Shown: positions 8,776 to 17,091 of the stretch, in pieces
Layout: every line of letters begins with the position of its first letter
Numbering within the stretch: the first letter of the stretch is position 1
Assembly: GCF_021290925.1 (NCBI RefSeq)
Contig: NZ_JAJSLX010000002.1
Span: 1,174,235-1,238,234, forward strand
DNA: 64,000 bases
Source of the DNA: Sessilibacter corallicola
GTDB lineage: Bacteria > Pseudomonadota > Gammaproteobacteria > Pseudomonadales > Cellvibrionaceae
Direction of reading: 5' to 3'
The notes under the pieces: model-generated
Told to the model about the DNA's origin: nothing
Databases searched by the model: none
What the model saw: only the letters and a program-made list of their open reading frames with translations
Translations under genes and position numbers: made by a program

Positions 8776-9459
8776 ATGAAATCGACTGTTATATCGTCGG
8801 GTGTTCAAGAATTAATTGAGCGGATTCGCACGGAAGGCGTAGAAGATGCGAAATCAGAATCCAAACAAATTCTTGCCGATGCCAATAATCAGGCGAACGA
8901 TATCGTTCGTAATGCCGAACAACAAGCTGAAAAAATTCTGTTAGATGCACGCTTACAAATTCAGCGCGATCATCAAGCAGCTACCGATGCGTTGCAGGTT
9001 GCTTATCGAGATATGATCTTAGATATCAAAGGGCATTTGCTGAATCGCTTTTCAGAAGAGGTCAGTCATTTGGTGCGTTCGACCGTCAATCAAACGGAAA
9101 TCCTCGAAACACTTGTAGTTGAAGCATGCAAACATTTGCTCAGTGATATTGGGGCCAACAGCGACGATAAAGTTGAAGTTCAATTATCTCGGGAAGCACT
9201 AGATCTGCACGATATTAAAGAGAACCCCGAAAAAGCGGCTCAGGGAAAAATCGCTGATTTGGCTTTTTCTGTGCAAAAAGATGTTCTTGAGCAAGGCATT
9301 TTCTTTACCAAGAGAAACGACAATTTATCGGGCATTAAAATATTGCTGAATGACAACACGGTGGAAGTGGATGTTAGTGATAAAGCCATTTCGGATTTAT
9401 TGCTGTCGTACCTAAATCCAAGATTTCGCGCGGTGTTGGATGGAATTATTCATACATGA
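8776..9459 (+). CDS. ntpE: V/A-type ATP synthase subunit E (peripheral stalk)
   Basis: 227 residues. The N-terminal ~75 are an Ala/Gln/Glu-rich coiled coil (AKSESKQILADANNQAND, NAEQQAEKIL) and the C-terminal half is a globular alpha/beta domain, the layout of subunit E, which forms the stator stalk. It starts at ATG 8776 with GGGG upstream, 11 bp after K. Its last codons overlap the next gene by 4 bp (ATGA type), indicating tight coupling. Sequence conservation of E is low, so the call rests on architecture plus operon position. Confidence 0.85.
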   Translation: MKSTVISSGVQELIERIRTEGVEDAKSESKQILADANNQANDIVRNAEQQAEKILLDARLQIQRDHQAATDALQVAYRDMILDIKGHLLNRFSEEVSHLVRSTVNQTEILETLVVEACKHLLSDIGANSDDKVEVQLSREALDLHDIKENPEKAAQGKIADLAFSVQKDVLEQGIFFTKRNDNLSGIKILLNDNTVEVDVSDKAISDLLLSYLNPRFRAVLDGIIHT

Positions 9460-10145
9460 TGTCCTCTAGGCGTTATCAGTATACGTTTTTGATGTCCAGT
9501 TTACCCAGGTTTCACAAAACATGGGAAAAGAATTCGTCTTTGATTTCAAAACCAAGATTGAATCAGCGCCTGAACTCGTTAACCGAATCTGATCGCCGTT
9601 TATTGAACAATGCCTGCAATGTATTTTCTTTTTTGTTGTTCGATAAACCACTGAATAATATGTTTTTTCATCGGAAAGAATACGATTTAAATAATCCATT
9701 TGGTATTTCTCCGTCGATTGAATCCGACGTGCTGAATTATTTGTCACAGTTCAGATTCTTTGCCTTGTTTTTTACATACAAAACCTACGATAAAGAATTG
9801 TTGATCCCTAAATGGGTTAATAAAACCTTTGCAATGAACGTACGCAGTCGATGGGATATTGATAAAAGCATCTTTAAATTACGCTACGCGTATCTAGAAA
9901 GTATGGAGCAATTGATTGAAAGTAACCAGTTTGCCGAACTGAAAAAACTGGAGATGCAATCCGTTTGGAAACTGCTCTATAACAAACTGAATGAGACGGA
10001 ATTTGATATTCACAGCGTAACGATGTATGTCATGCAATGGCTAATGGTAAACCACAAGTTAACCGCGTCTGAGAATCCCATTTTCGACATGTTCGAACAC
10101 TCTGCCCAGCGCGCAATTCACCGTTACCAAACACAGAAAGATTAA
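9456..10145 (+). CDS. V-ATPase operon accessory protein, DUF2764-like
   Basis: 229 residues with no signal peptide or membrane helix. It is rich in aromatic and charged residues and mostly helical, with segments such as YQYTFLMSSLPRFH at the N-terminus and RSRWDIDKSIFKLRYAYLE in the middle. It lies between E and A. In Chlamydia, spirochaetes and Bacteroidetes an uncharacterised protein (DUF2764) holds exactly this place, and those operons lack a recognisable subunit C. I infer that it belongs to that family and may replace subunit C as the link between central stalk and K ring. I cannot confirm homology from sequence reading alone. It overlaps ntpE by 4 bp. Confidence 0.6.
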   Translation: MMSSRRYQYTFLMSSLPRFHKTWEKNSSLISKPRLNQRLNSLTESDRRLLNNACNVFSFLLFDKPLNNMFFHRKEYDLNNPFGISPSIESDVLNYLSQFRFFALFFTYKTYDKELLIPKWVNKTFAMNVRSRWDIDKSIFKLRYAYLESMEQLIESNQFAELKKLEMQSVWKLLYNKLNETEFDIHSVTMYVMQWLMVNHKLTASENPIFDMFEHSAQRAIHRYQTQKD

Positions 10146-10161
10146 CTTTGTTGAGTCGACA

Positions 10162-12000
10162 ATGGATACCAAGCCAAAAATTACCGCGAGAGTCGTTGCT
10201 GTTCAGGATGATTTGGTCACTATCGAGAGTATTACTACGGAGAATGGCTCTCATCCATTAACCAAAAATGAAGTGATTTACATCTTACCTTCGCGATTGG
10301 CTGACGACGGCCGCCAGGAATATCTGAAGGCTGAGGTTTTAAGAATTTCCGGTAATCGCGCGGATGCTCAGGTGTATGAAAGTACATCAGGCGTCGGCGT
10401 TGGCGATAGTGTTGTGCAAACGGATGAATTGCTCTCGGTGGAATTGGGGCCTGGCTTGCTCGGTACCGTGTACGACGGTTTGCAAAACCCCTTAAATGAG
10501 TTATCGAATCAATACGGAACTTTTTTGCCGCGTGGCGTTGATCTCAGTGCATTAGATCACTCGCGAAAATGGCTGTTTAATCCGTCGGTGAAAGCCGGAG
10601 ATATTGTCCGAGCCGGTGACGAACTTGGCTGGGTGGCGGAATCTCGTTTTAATCACTTAATTATGGCTCCTTTTGATTTGTTGGGGCCGTGGAAAATTTC
10701 TTGGATTCAAAAGGGCAGTTTTACCGTTGAGGAAAACGTATTAGAAATTGTACCGGTTTCCGATGAGGTGAATTCTGTGCAAGCGCCTCGGTTGATCGGT
10801 TTAAAACAGCGGTGGCCAATTCGTATTCCCATCGGTAAAAGTTTAATTCAGCGCAGCCAAGCCGAGCGAGGTTACCCTACTCATCCGTTGGTCACCACAA
10901 TTCGGTTGATCGATACTTTTTTTCCTATTGCTAAAGGTGGCACTGCTTGTATTCCTGGGCCTTTCGGCGCCGGTAAGACAGTATTGCAGGGTTTGATTTC
11001 TCGCTACAGCGATGTAGATATCGTCATTGTTGTGGCCTGTGGTGAGCGAGCGGGTGAAGTCGTTGAAACCATCCGAGAATTTCCCAATCTGCAAGATCCA
11101 AAAACCGGCGGCACGTTAATGGAGCGCACGATCATCATTTGCAATACCTCGTCGATGCCTGTGGCCGCCCGAGAGGCATCCATTTATACCGGCATTACAT
11201 TGGGGGAATATTATCAATCGATGGGTCTCGATGTGTTGCTCATTGCCGATTCTACGTCTCGTTGGGCTCAAGCCATGCGAGAAACTTCCGGGCGCTTAGA
11301 AGAGATTCCCGGTGAAGAGGCGTTTCCAGCGTATTTGGATTCTTCGATTAAATCGGTTTATGAACGCGCCGGAATTTTAACGACGATGAATACCGAAAAA
11401 TCTCGTTCGGGCAGTTTGACCATGATCGGTACAGTGTCACCAGCGGGCGGTAATTTTGAGGAGCCCGTAACTCAGTCTACTTTGTCGACGGTGAAAACAT
11501 TTTTAGGTTTATCGTCTGATCGTGCTTACCGCCGTTTTTATCCTGCCATTGATCCTTTGATTTCTTGGTCTCGATACGTACCTCAATTAAAAGATTGGTA
11601 TGTCAACAATATGGGTGAAGATTGGTTACCAAGGATTAATAAGTTAAAACAGATTCTCACTAAAGGGGAAGATGTCAGAAGTATGATGCAGGTCGCTGGT
11701 GAAGAAGGTATTACAGTTGATGATTTTATTTTACATCAGAGGGCAGAATTCATCGACAGAATCTTTTTACAACAAGATGCCTTTGATTCGGTGGACGTAT
11801 CAGTACCGTTAGAACGGCAAAATGCACTATTAAATTTAATCGATGAGATTTGCGTTTATGATCTTAAATGCAGTGACAAAACCGAAATCCGAGAATGGTT
11901 TACGGAGTTAACAAACATCGTAAAGAACTTAAATTATTCAAAAATGAATGATGTTGGCTATAAAAATTATATTTCTAAAATAAAAGAAATGATGAAGTAA
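10162..12000 (+). CDS. ntpA: V/A-type ATP synthase catalytic subunit A
   Basis: 612 residues, somewhat longer than the usual 580-590. The Walker A motif GPFGAGKT (266-273) is the form specific to catalytic A subunits. It is followed by ACGERAGEVVE, then NTSSMPVAAREAS and LIADSTSRWAQAMRE (Walker B region and arginine-rich loop). The 'non-homologous' A-specific insertion precedes the P-loop (about 110-200). The subunit hydrolyses or makes ATP in the A3B3 head. It is the last gene of the operon, 16 bp after the DUF2764-like gene. No clear terminator follows directly. No genes for subunits F or G are seen, as in other short bacterial V-ATPase operons. Confidence 0.95.
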   Translation: MDTKPKITARVVAVQDDLVTIESITTENGSHPLTKNEVIYILPSRLADDGRQEYLKAEVLRISGNRADAQVYESTSGVGVGDSVVQTDELLSVELGPGLLGTVYDGLQNPLNELSNQYGTFLPRGVDLSALDHSRKWLFNPSVKAGDIVRAGDELGWVAESRFNHLIMAPFDLLGPWKISWIQKGSFTVEENVLEIVPVSDEVNSVQAPRLIGLKQRWPIRIPIGKSLIQRSQAERGYPTHPLVTTIRLIDTFFPIAKGGTACIPGPFGAGKTVLQGLISRYSDVDIVIVVACGERAGEVVETIREFPNLQDPKTGGTLMERTIIICNTSSMPVAAREASIYTGITLGEYYQSMGLDVLLIADSTSRWAQAMRETSGRLEEIPGEEAFPAYLDSSIKSVYERAGILTTMNTEKSRSGSLTMIGTVSPAGGNFEEPVTQSTLSTVKTFLGLSSDRAYRRFYPAIDPLISWSRYVPQLKDWYVNNMGEDWLPRINKLKQILTKGEDVRSMMQVAGEEGITVDDFILHQRAEFIDRIFLQQDAFDSVDVSVPLERQNALLNLIDEICVYDLKCSDKTEIREWFTELTNIVKNLNYSKMNDVGYKNYISKIKEMMK

Positions 12001-12941
12001 TTTTTATAAAAGAGGTAAGCTGCAGGTTCCCTTCCTGAGAAAAATGGCTGGCATCCGTGCCACAGCCAACAATCACTCTTTAGGCAATTTACATTGCCGA
12101 CTCAAGTGCTTCTACCTACTGAAATCGGTGACACCAGTTGTTGTGTGTTACACATTATGTATTACAAAAACTGATGTACAAAAAATTGGTTCTGAGTGGA
12201 ATAACTCTGATGCTAGAAAGCTAAATTTCGTGATTTGATCAGAGTATAAATACAAAAAATAAAAATTGCCAACACTGAATTATTATCTACACGTTGGAAT
12301 ACATTTAATTAGAAATTTATCAACAGTACTATATAGAATTTCTAATCGCAGTCATAGGTGATTTTTACTGCTTGTCTGTATTCTGTGGTTTTAATAAAGC
12401 CAAAATCATAGTTAAGTATTAAACGAATAATAAGTTCGCATTCATCGATAAATGTATTGTGGGCGATTTTGTAGAAAAGTGAAGACAAAATTATTGAACA
12501 TGATGTTCTGCGAACCGATTAACTTAACCGGTGAATTGTTTTCTTTGATTTGTTTTTAAGCGCCAGGGTATTTAACGGCGTTAAATGATTGAGTGTTAGC
12601 CGTTTAAATTACCAATGAGTAATGATTTTATATTAATCAACTAAAGTATTAAATCGACTTTAGTGATGGAATTTAACGCGATTTTTTTTGAATAAATTTG
12701 TACTGAAGAAAAATTATTTTGATTTAAATACCGGTGAGTCGGTTAAGCTTGTTGCTTTTGTATTCAAATGGTTCGATTAAATTCGTTTTGTAAACTTTAA
12801 ATTATAAATAAGAACCATTTGCTTTAAATTAATTATTTAAAGTAAAACAGATATGTTGTTAAGAGAGTAGGTTTTTATTTCAAGGCAGAACTGATGCAAT
12901 TGCAGCGCATTATTTTTCTTTAATTTGCGGCTATGATTTTT
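12001..12941. other. Long gene-poor stretch after the V-ATPase operon
   Basis: About 940 bp of AT-rich DNA with no coding region I trust. A possible 64-codon ORF at 12044-12238 lacks a ribosome binding site and family features. The stretch ends at a rightward intrinsic terminator, so either the ntpA transcript has a very long 3' end or a separate non-coding RNA is made here. Confidence 0.4.
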
Positions 12942-12968
12942 ATGCACCGATTTGGTGCTATTTTTTTA
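12942..12968 (+). terminator. Orphan intrinsic terminator
   Basis: Stem GCACC (12944-12948) / GGTGC (12954-12958), 5-nt loop, followed by TATTTTTTT. It reads rightward although the nearest upstream rightward gene (ntpA) ended ~940 bp earlier. Confidence 0.6.
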
Positions 12969-13079
12969 ATATTGTTAAGTTTTCTGATTATTTTAATTTC
13001 CAAAATTGTACAATTTCGTTTTCTAAAGCAATTGGGAATTAAATTTTTATTAATATTCAATTTTACTATTTAAAATAAT

Positions 13080-13131
13080 CCAGGCCACTCTTCACAAGAT
13101 TGAAATACTTAAGAGTGCGTGTCTGGCCTGG
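13080..13131 (-). terminator. Hairpin / terminator after the AraC-type regulator
   Basis: Outer arms CCAGGCCA (13080-13087) / TGGCCTGG (13124-13131) and inner arms CACTCTT (13086-13092) / AAGAGTG (13111-13117). Reading leftwards, an ATTATTTT stretch follows. It is placed 60 bp after the stop of the leftward regulator gene, so it is probably its terminator. Confidence 0.6.
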
Positions 13132-13191
13132 AGATTAAATCTAGTTTGAAAAATTGTGTTTAGTCTGAATGCACACGTTCGAATCTGAGCA

Positions 13192-14118
13192 CTAGTTAGT
13201 CTTCCTGATTTGACCCGGCGGTATTCCCACACGATTTTTATAGGCTTTACGAAATGCTGCTTCGGTTTCGTAGCCAACTTGATCAGAAATTTGGGCAATG
13301 GATAAATCGGTTGTTTTAAGTAGGTTGGTTGCCACGGTCATTCGCCATTGCGATAAATACTGCATAGCAGGAATTCCTACCTTTTCGTGAAAATACTGCG
13401 CAAAGGTGGAGCGGCCCATCAGTGCTAATTTCGATAATTTTTCCAATGTCCAAGATTCTTGAGGCTGATTGTGAATTGCGGTGAGCACGTTGCTGAGTTT
13501 CGGATCAAAAAAGGCGGTGAGTAATCCTTCTTTAACGTAACCGCGACGAATTTGCAGGCGTAAAATTTCAATAAACATTAAAAAAGAAATCTGATTAACC
13601 GTTGCATGAAAGCCTGCGTCTTTGCGTTGTAATTCGGCCACTAATAAATCAATCAACAATCTTAATGAAGGTGTTTCACTCATCTGCTGCAAACCGAGGA
13701 AAATCATAGAATCCAAAGAATCCAGTAATGGCCAACTGGTTTGATTTCGAAATTCGAAAAAACCACAAATCATTCGGGTATCGGGTGTTTCCTCTAAATG
13801 CTGTAACACTTCTGGTGGTTGGTTGATCCATTTTTGATCAGGTGGATTGCGACCGTGACAAATAATGTGTTGATCGTCTCTTGGAAAAACCACCATATCG
13901 CCTGCACCCATTCGGGTTGGCGGCTGATTTTCAAAATGCAGCCAAGCTTCGCCGTGGGCAATTAGGTGAAAGGGCATTTTGCGATGGCCAGAGGTATCAA
14001 CCGCCCAATTGCCGCAGAAACGACCGTCCATATACACCTCAGCTCTCAAGTCGAGTTTGGAGACAACCGAGCTGAGGGCATCGGGTTGATCTATCGAGTA
14101 ATCTGTACGAATGGACAT
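13192..14118 (-). CDS. AraC-family transcriptional regulator with N-terminal cupin
   Basis: 308 residues. The N-terminal ~180 residues form a cupin-type sensing domain (FHLIAHGEAWLHFENQPP, then GAGDMVVFPRDDQHI). The C-terminal ~95 residues are the double helix-turn-helix of AraC proteins: WTLEKLSKLALMGRSTFAQYF and LSIAQISDQVGYETEAAFRKA, ending GIPPGQIR. It starts 128 bp from the divergent cupredoxin-like gene, which is the natural candidate target. The ligand cannot be told from the sequence. It is of the cupin_6/AraC type often found regulating oxidoreductases or efflux; that is family knowledge, not evidence for this protein. Confidence 0.88.
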   Translation of the reverse strand: MSIRTDYSIDQPDALSSVVSKLDLRAEVYMDGRFCGNWAVDTSGHRKMPFHLIAHGEAWLHFENQPPTRMGAGDMVVFPRDDQHIICHGRNPPDQKWINQPPEVLQHLEETPDTRMICGFFEFRNQTSWPLLDSLDSMIFLGLQQMSETPSLRLLIDLLVAELQRKDAGFHATVNQISFLMFIEILRLQIRRGYVKEGLLTAFFDPKLSNVLTAIHNQPQESWTLEKLSKLALMGRSTFAQYFHEKVGIPAMQYLSQWRMTVATNLLKTTDLSIAQISDQVGYETEAAFRKAYKNRVGIPPGQIRKTN

Positions 14119-14246
14119 AAATATTGCACTAACTGATTCATTGCGTATGAAATGTTCCTTTATAGTAGCGCCTGCCTAATTTGCTTGCCAGCGAATTCAG
14201 GCGTCGAAATCTATAGAACTATTAATTCATCCTCTCGGAGGTAAAC

Positions 14247-14615
14247 ATGCAAGCTTTAAAAACTCTAGCGGTGGCTTTCTTTGTACTTTGTGGCGTATTT
14301 GCCAATGCTGAGGTTGCTAAGCAAAATAAAGACGGTGTAACTGTAATTCACCTTGATCAGCACGGTGGCTATTTCGCTGCACAAGAAACTCTAGCTGATC
14401 TAAAACCAGGTAAATACGAATTCGTAGTAGAAAACAAGTCTGAAAAGCAAGTTGGCTTCCAAGTACAAAATCTTTCTAACAAGAAAAACTTAGACGTATT
14501 TCTTCTTGAACCAGGCGAAACTCGTACTTCTAAGGTAGAAGTTGGTAAAGAAGGCGTTCGTTTCCGTTGTCCGCTAAACCCAACTCCTTGGTACGACGTA
14601 GACGTTATTAACTAA
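14247..14615 (+). CDS. Exported cupredoxin-like small protein
   Basis: 122 residues. The signal peptide MQALKTLAVAFFVLCGVFANA ends with an AxA-type site, giving a ~101-residue mature periplasmic protein of predicted beta-sandwich type (KPGKYEFVVENKSEKQVGFQV, LEPGETRTSKVEV, GVRFRCPLNP). This resembles cupredoxin domains. Possible metal ligands are His35, His39 and the only mature Cys, Cys108, but the canonical Cys-x(n)-His-x(n)-Met loop is absent, so copper binding is not assured. A very good ribosome site (CGGAGG, 7 nt) and codon choices suggest high expression. A strong terminator follows. Function unknown. Confidence 0.6.
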   Translation: MQALKTLAVAFFVLCGVFANAEVAKQNKDGVTVIHLDQHGGYFAAQETLADLKPGKYEFVVENKSEKQVGFQVQNLSNKKNLDVFLLEPGETRTSKVEVGKEGVRFRCPLNPTPWYDVDVIN

Positions 14616-14640
14616 GTTATTTAGTTAAAAAACGCTTTAA

Positions 14641-14667
14641 AAGCACGCTTACAGGCGTGCTTTTTTC
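14641..14667 (+). terminator. Intrinsic terminator
   Basis: Stem AAGCACGC (14641-14648) / GCGTGCTT (14655-14662), 6-nt loop, followed by TTTT. It ends the cupredoxin-like transcript 26 bp after its stop. Confidence 0.88.
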
Positions 14668-14922
14668 GTTTTAATGCCCAGCAAATTTACGCTTCTTTTT
14701 CCGTCATTTTCTCTTTTGCTTGCAGGCTTTTAATAGCCGCCTGTTTTGAGCTTTAACCCGTCAATAATAATCTCTCAGTTTTGATTGCCTCATAATCTTC
14801 TGTGGTTTATCTCCTATGCTTTAACCAGTACTCGGTTTGCTATTTGTAGGCTCGTCGTTAATCGCTCTAAAATAGTGGATGAAAGCAGTGTATTTCTGCG
14901 AATTAATACGTCGAGGTGGCGG

Positions 14923-15480
14923 GTGATAAAAAAGGCAGAACGGCATCTTAAGATGCTGATTATCTTGTGTTTGGTACTCATTGGTATTCACGCATTGAAT
15001 ATTTATCTGAGCGGACGTTTGGTTTACTTAGGTATTGCCCCGAGAAATGTGCCGGAACTGTGGCATATTTATACGGCGCCCTTTATTCACGGTAGCTGGG
15101 GGCACCTTATCAATAATCTGATTGGTTTGGTTATTTTCAGCGCTTTGTGCCTGATGCGATCGCTGCGATTTTGGCTGACGGCTTCGATTTTTATCATTAC
15201 CGTTGGTGGATTTCTTACCTGGGCGTTGGCTCGCGGCACATTGCACGTGGGGGCCAGTGGCTGGGTGTTTGGTTTGTGGAGTTTGCTGATCTTGATGGGG
15301 TGGTTTGATCGTCGATTTGGCAGTATTGCGATTGCCGTATTAGTGGTGATTTTTTACGGCGGTATGGTGTTTGGTGTGTTGCCGACTAACGCGCGAATCT
15401 CGTTTGAATCGCATTTATTTGGCGCTATTGCCGGGGCAGTATTTGCGTCTTTGTTTGCTAAAAAGTCCTGGGCGCAGTAG
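14923..15480 (+). CDS. Rhomboid-family intramembrane serine protease
   Basis: 185 residues with six predicted membrane helices. Rhomboid hallmarks are HGSWGHLINNL in the second helix, GASG carrying the catalytic serine (S112) in helix four, and the partner histidine in FESHLFGAIAGA (H164) in helix six. Rhomboids cut transmembrane substrates in the inner membrane. The GTG at 14923 is preferred because GAGG lies 6 nt upstream and the first helix follows immediately; an in-frame ATG at 14785 would add 46 unconserved residues. The substrate is unknown. It is convergent with the nitrilase gene. Confidence 0.85.
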   Translation: MIKKAERHLKMLIILCLVLIGIHALNIYLSGRLVYLGIAPRNVPELWHIYTAPFIHGSWGHLINNLIGLVIFSALCLMRSLRFWLTASIFIITVGGFLTWALARGTLHVGASGWVFGLWSLLILMGWFDRRFGSIAIAVLVVIFYGGMVFGVLPTNARISFESHLFGAIAGAVFASLFAKKSWAQ

Positions 15481-15497
15481 CAGTAGCATTACATTAG

Positions 15498-15516
15498 AGG
15501 TGCCGAGAGGGCACCT
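15498..15516. terminator. Small hairpin between convergent genes
   Basis: Stem AGGTGCC (15498-15504) / GGCACCT (15510-15516), 5-nt loop, between the rhomboid and nitrilase stops. No T run on either side, so its termination activity is doubtful. Confidence 0.35.
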
Positions 15517-15536
15517 ATTACCAATGAATGGATCGT

Positions 15537-16325
15537 TTACTGTTTTAGCGTAATGTCAAAATCGTCGGCGTCCATCCAGGCGGGAAACTTTTCTCTGAAT
15601 GCGTGTAATTCGTTGTAGTCCAATACACCTGTTTCAATAAATTCTTGATGTGTCGGTTGATCAATCAGTGTTTCACCTCGGTGATTGATCAACATAGAAT
15701 CGCCGCTAAAACGCCAACCTTTTCCGTCTTCTCCGACTCGATTCACACCAATAACGTAGCTCAGATTTTCAATCGCGCGAGCCATTAATAAGCTGCGCCA
15801 AGGGTGACGCCTGCTTTCAGGCCAACTGGCGATACAGATCATTGCGTCGTAGTCGTTTTTGTTGCGACAAAATACCGGGAAGCGAAGGTCGTAGCAGACG
15901 GTCAATAAAATCTTCCAACCTTTATAGGTCACGCATTTGCGCTGATCGCCCGGCGCATAACGCTTGTGTTCGTCGGCCATGCGGAACAAATGAACCTTGT
16001 CATAGTGAACCGGCTCGCCATGAGGCGGCACAAACCACAATCGATTGGTATTGGACGTTCCATCATTAAAGGCCGTGCTGCCGCAAATGGCTGCATCCAG
16101 TCGATTGGCTTGCTCAACCATCCAGGCGAGCGTTGGCGCTGCGCTGTCGGTAATGTCTAAGTCAGGCTCGGTAGTAAAGCCTGAGGTAAACATTTCTGGA
16201 AGTACGATAAGATCGGTTTTTCCCGATAACTGATCGAATTTTTTACCCAGCATTTGGCGGTTTTTTTCCGGTTCGTGCCAAATTAAATCGGTTTGAACCA
16301 AAGAGACTCGCAAGGGCTGGATCAT
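15537..16325 (-). CDS. Nitrilase-superfamily omega-amidase (YafV-like)
   Basis: 262 residues with the Glu-Lys-Cys triad of the carbon-nitrogen hydrolase family: Glu44 in LPEMFTSGF, Lys110 in HYDKVHLF and Cys144 in TVCYDLRFP. The YDLRFP and MFTSGF motifs, the length and the N-terminal VSLVQTDL point to the YafV/omega-amidase branch, which hydrolyses 2-oxoglutaramate or 2-oxosuccinamate in the methionine salvage/transamination cycle. It starts 48 bp after the stop of the leftward phosphoribosyltransferase gene, so the two are probably co-transcribed. Exact substrate is inferred. Confidence 0.85.
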   Translation of the reverse strand: MIQPLRVSLVQTDLIWHEPEKNRQMLGKKFDQLSGKTDLIVLPEMFTSGFTTEPDLDITDSAAPTLAWMVEQANRLDAAICGSTAFNDGTSNTNRLWFVPPHGEPVHYDKVHLFRMADEHKRYAPGDQRKCVTYKGWKILLTVCYDLRFPVFCRNKNDYDAMICIASWPESRRHPWRSLLMARAIENLSYVIGVNRVGEDGKGWRFSGDSMLINHRGETLIDQPTHQEFIETGVLDYNELHAFREKFPAWMDADDFDITLKQ

Positions 16326-16373
16326 GGTGAGCTAACCTAATAGTAATAAATTAGAATCGCGTGATTTTAAAAT

Positions 16374-16955
16374 TTACTGAGCAATGTTGTATTGGTCGGC
16401 AATTTCTTTGATAAACGGTTTTTCAATCGTAATCTCAGATTGGTCCAGGCCATCCAATTCATAGGGAAGAACCAGCCAATCTTCGGTTGAGTGAATATAA
16501 AAATCCGGCGCTCGTTCTACGCGTTCAAAACTCGGTTTACGGTACAAGGTTGCGATTTTTACCTCTTGGGGCATATTGCGACGTGTTTTTTTCTCTAATC
16601 GGCTGATCACTGCCTGCACGTTCAGGCCGGTGCTGTATACGTCGTCAACGATCAACAATTTATGGTGCGATTCGAGATTATCTAATAGATATTGTGTGCC
16701 GTGAACACGAATGTTCTCGTGTTGTTCAACCATCTCGTTGTAGCTGCTCAAGCCGCGATAAGACGTGCGCAACGAGATATGATTGGTTTTGACGCCCAGA
16801 TACTCCAAACAATCTTGCACCGCAATACCGACTGGAGAGCCACCGCGCCAAAGGCCCACGATAAAATCCGGTCTGAAGCCGCTTTTGTAGATTTTTGCAG
16901 CAAGGCGGTAGGAATCAAGAAGGGTATCTTCTGCGGTTAAAAATTGTTTGATCAT
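16374..16955 (-). CDS. Type I phosphoribosyltransferase (hypoxanthine PRTase-like), copy 1
   Basis: 193 residues. The PRPP-binding motif LLIVDDVYSTG lies at 101-111. The N-terminal SGFRPDFIVGLWRGGSPVGIAVQ segment carries the pyrophosphate-binding loop (WRGG). The C-terminal DFYIHSTEDWLVLPYEL resembles the purine-binding region of hypoxanthine/xanthine PRTases. The substrate is probably a 6-oxopurine. It is a clear paralogue of the divergent gene at 17092, with the same domain layout and about half the residues alike by eye. One difference is in the PRPP motif: STGLN here against DTGRT there. Confidence 0.8.
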   Translation of the reverse strand: MIKQFLTAEDTLLDSYRLAAKIYKSGFRPDFIVGLWRGGSPVGIAVQDCLEYLGVKTNHISLRTSYRGLSSYNEMVEQHENIRVHGTQYLLDNLESHHKLLIVDDVYSTGLNVQAVISRLEKKTRRNMPQEVKIATLYRKPSFERVERAPDFYIHSTEDWLVLPYELDGLDQSEITIEKPFIKEIADQYNIAQ

Positions 16956-17091
16956 TCAGGACGTTTCTCGTCTTTATAAGTATTCGGTGAAATTCAGTGA
17001 AAAAATAGGTATTCAGCAAAAGTTCGCATTAACATAGAACGCAAGTATATAATAACTGACCGAAGAGACAAAAACTTGAGTAAAAACATTC

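Noticed and set aside
4177-12000. V-ATPase block as a recognisable genomic island
   Set aside because: No integrase, tRNA, direct repeats or insertion sequence borders it; acquisition is inferred only from family rarity and gene order.
12044-12238. 64-codon ORF after ntpA
   Set aside because: No ribosome binding site and no family features; composition looks non-coding.
13092-13298. 68-codon leftward ORF at the end of the AraC gene
   Set aside because: It overlaps the regulator in another frame and covers the hairpin terminator.
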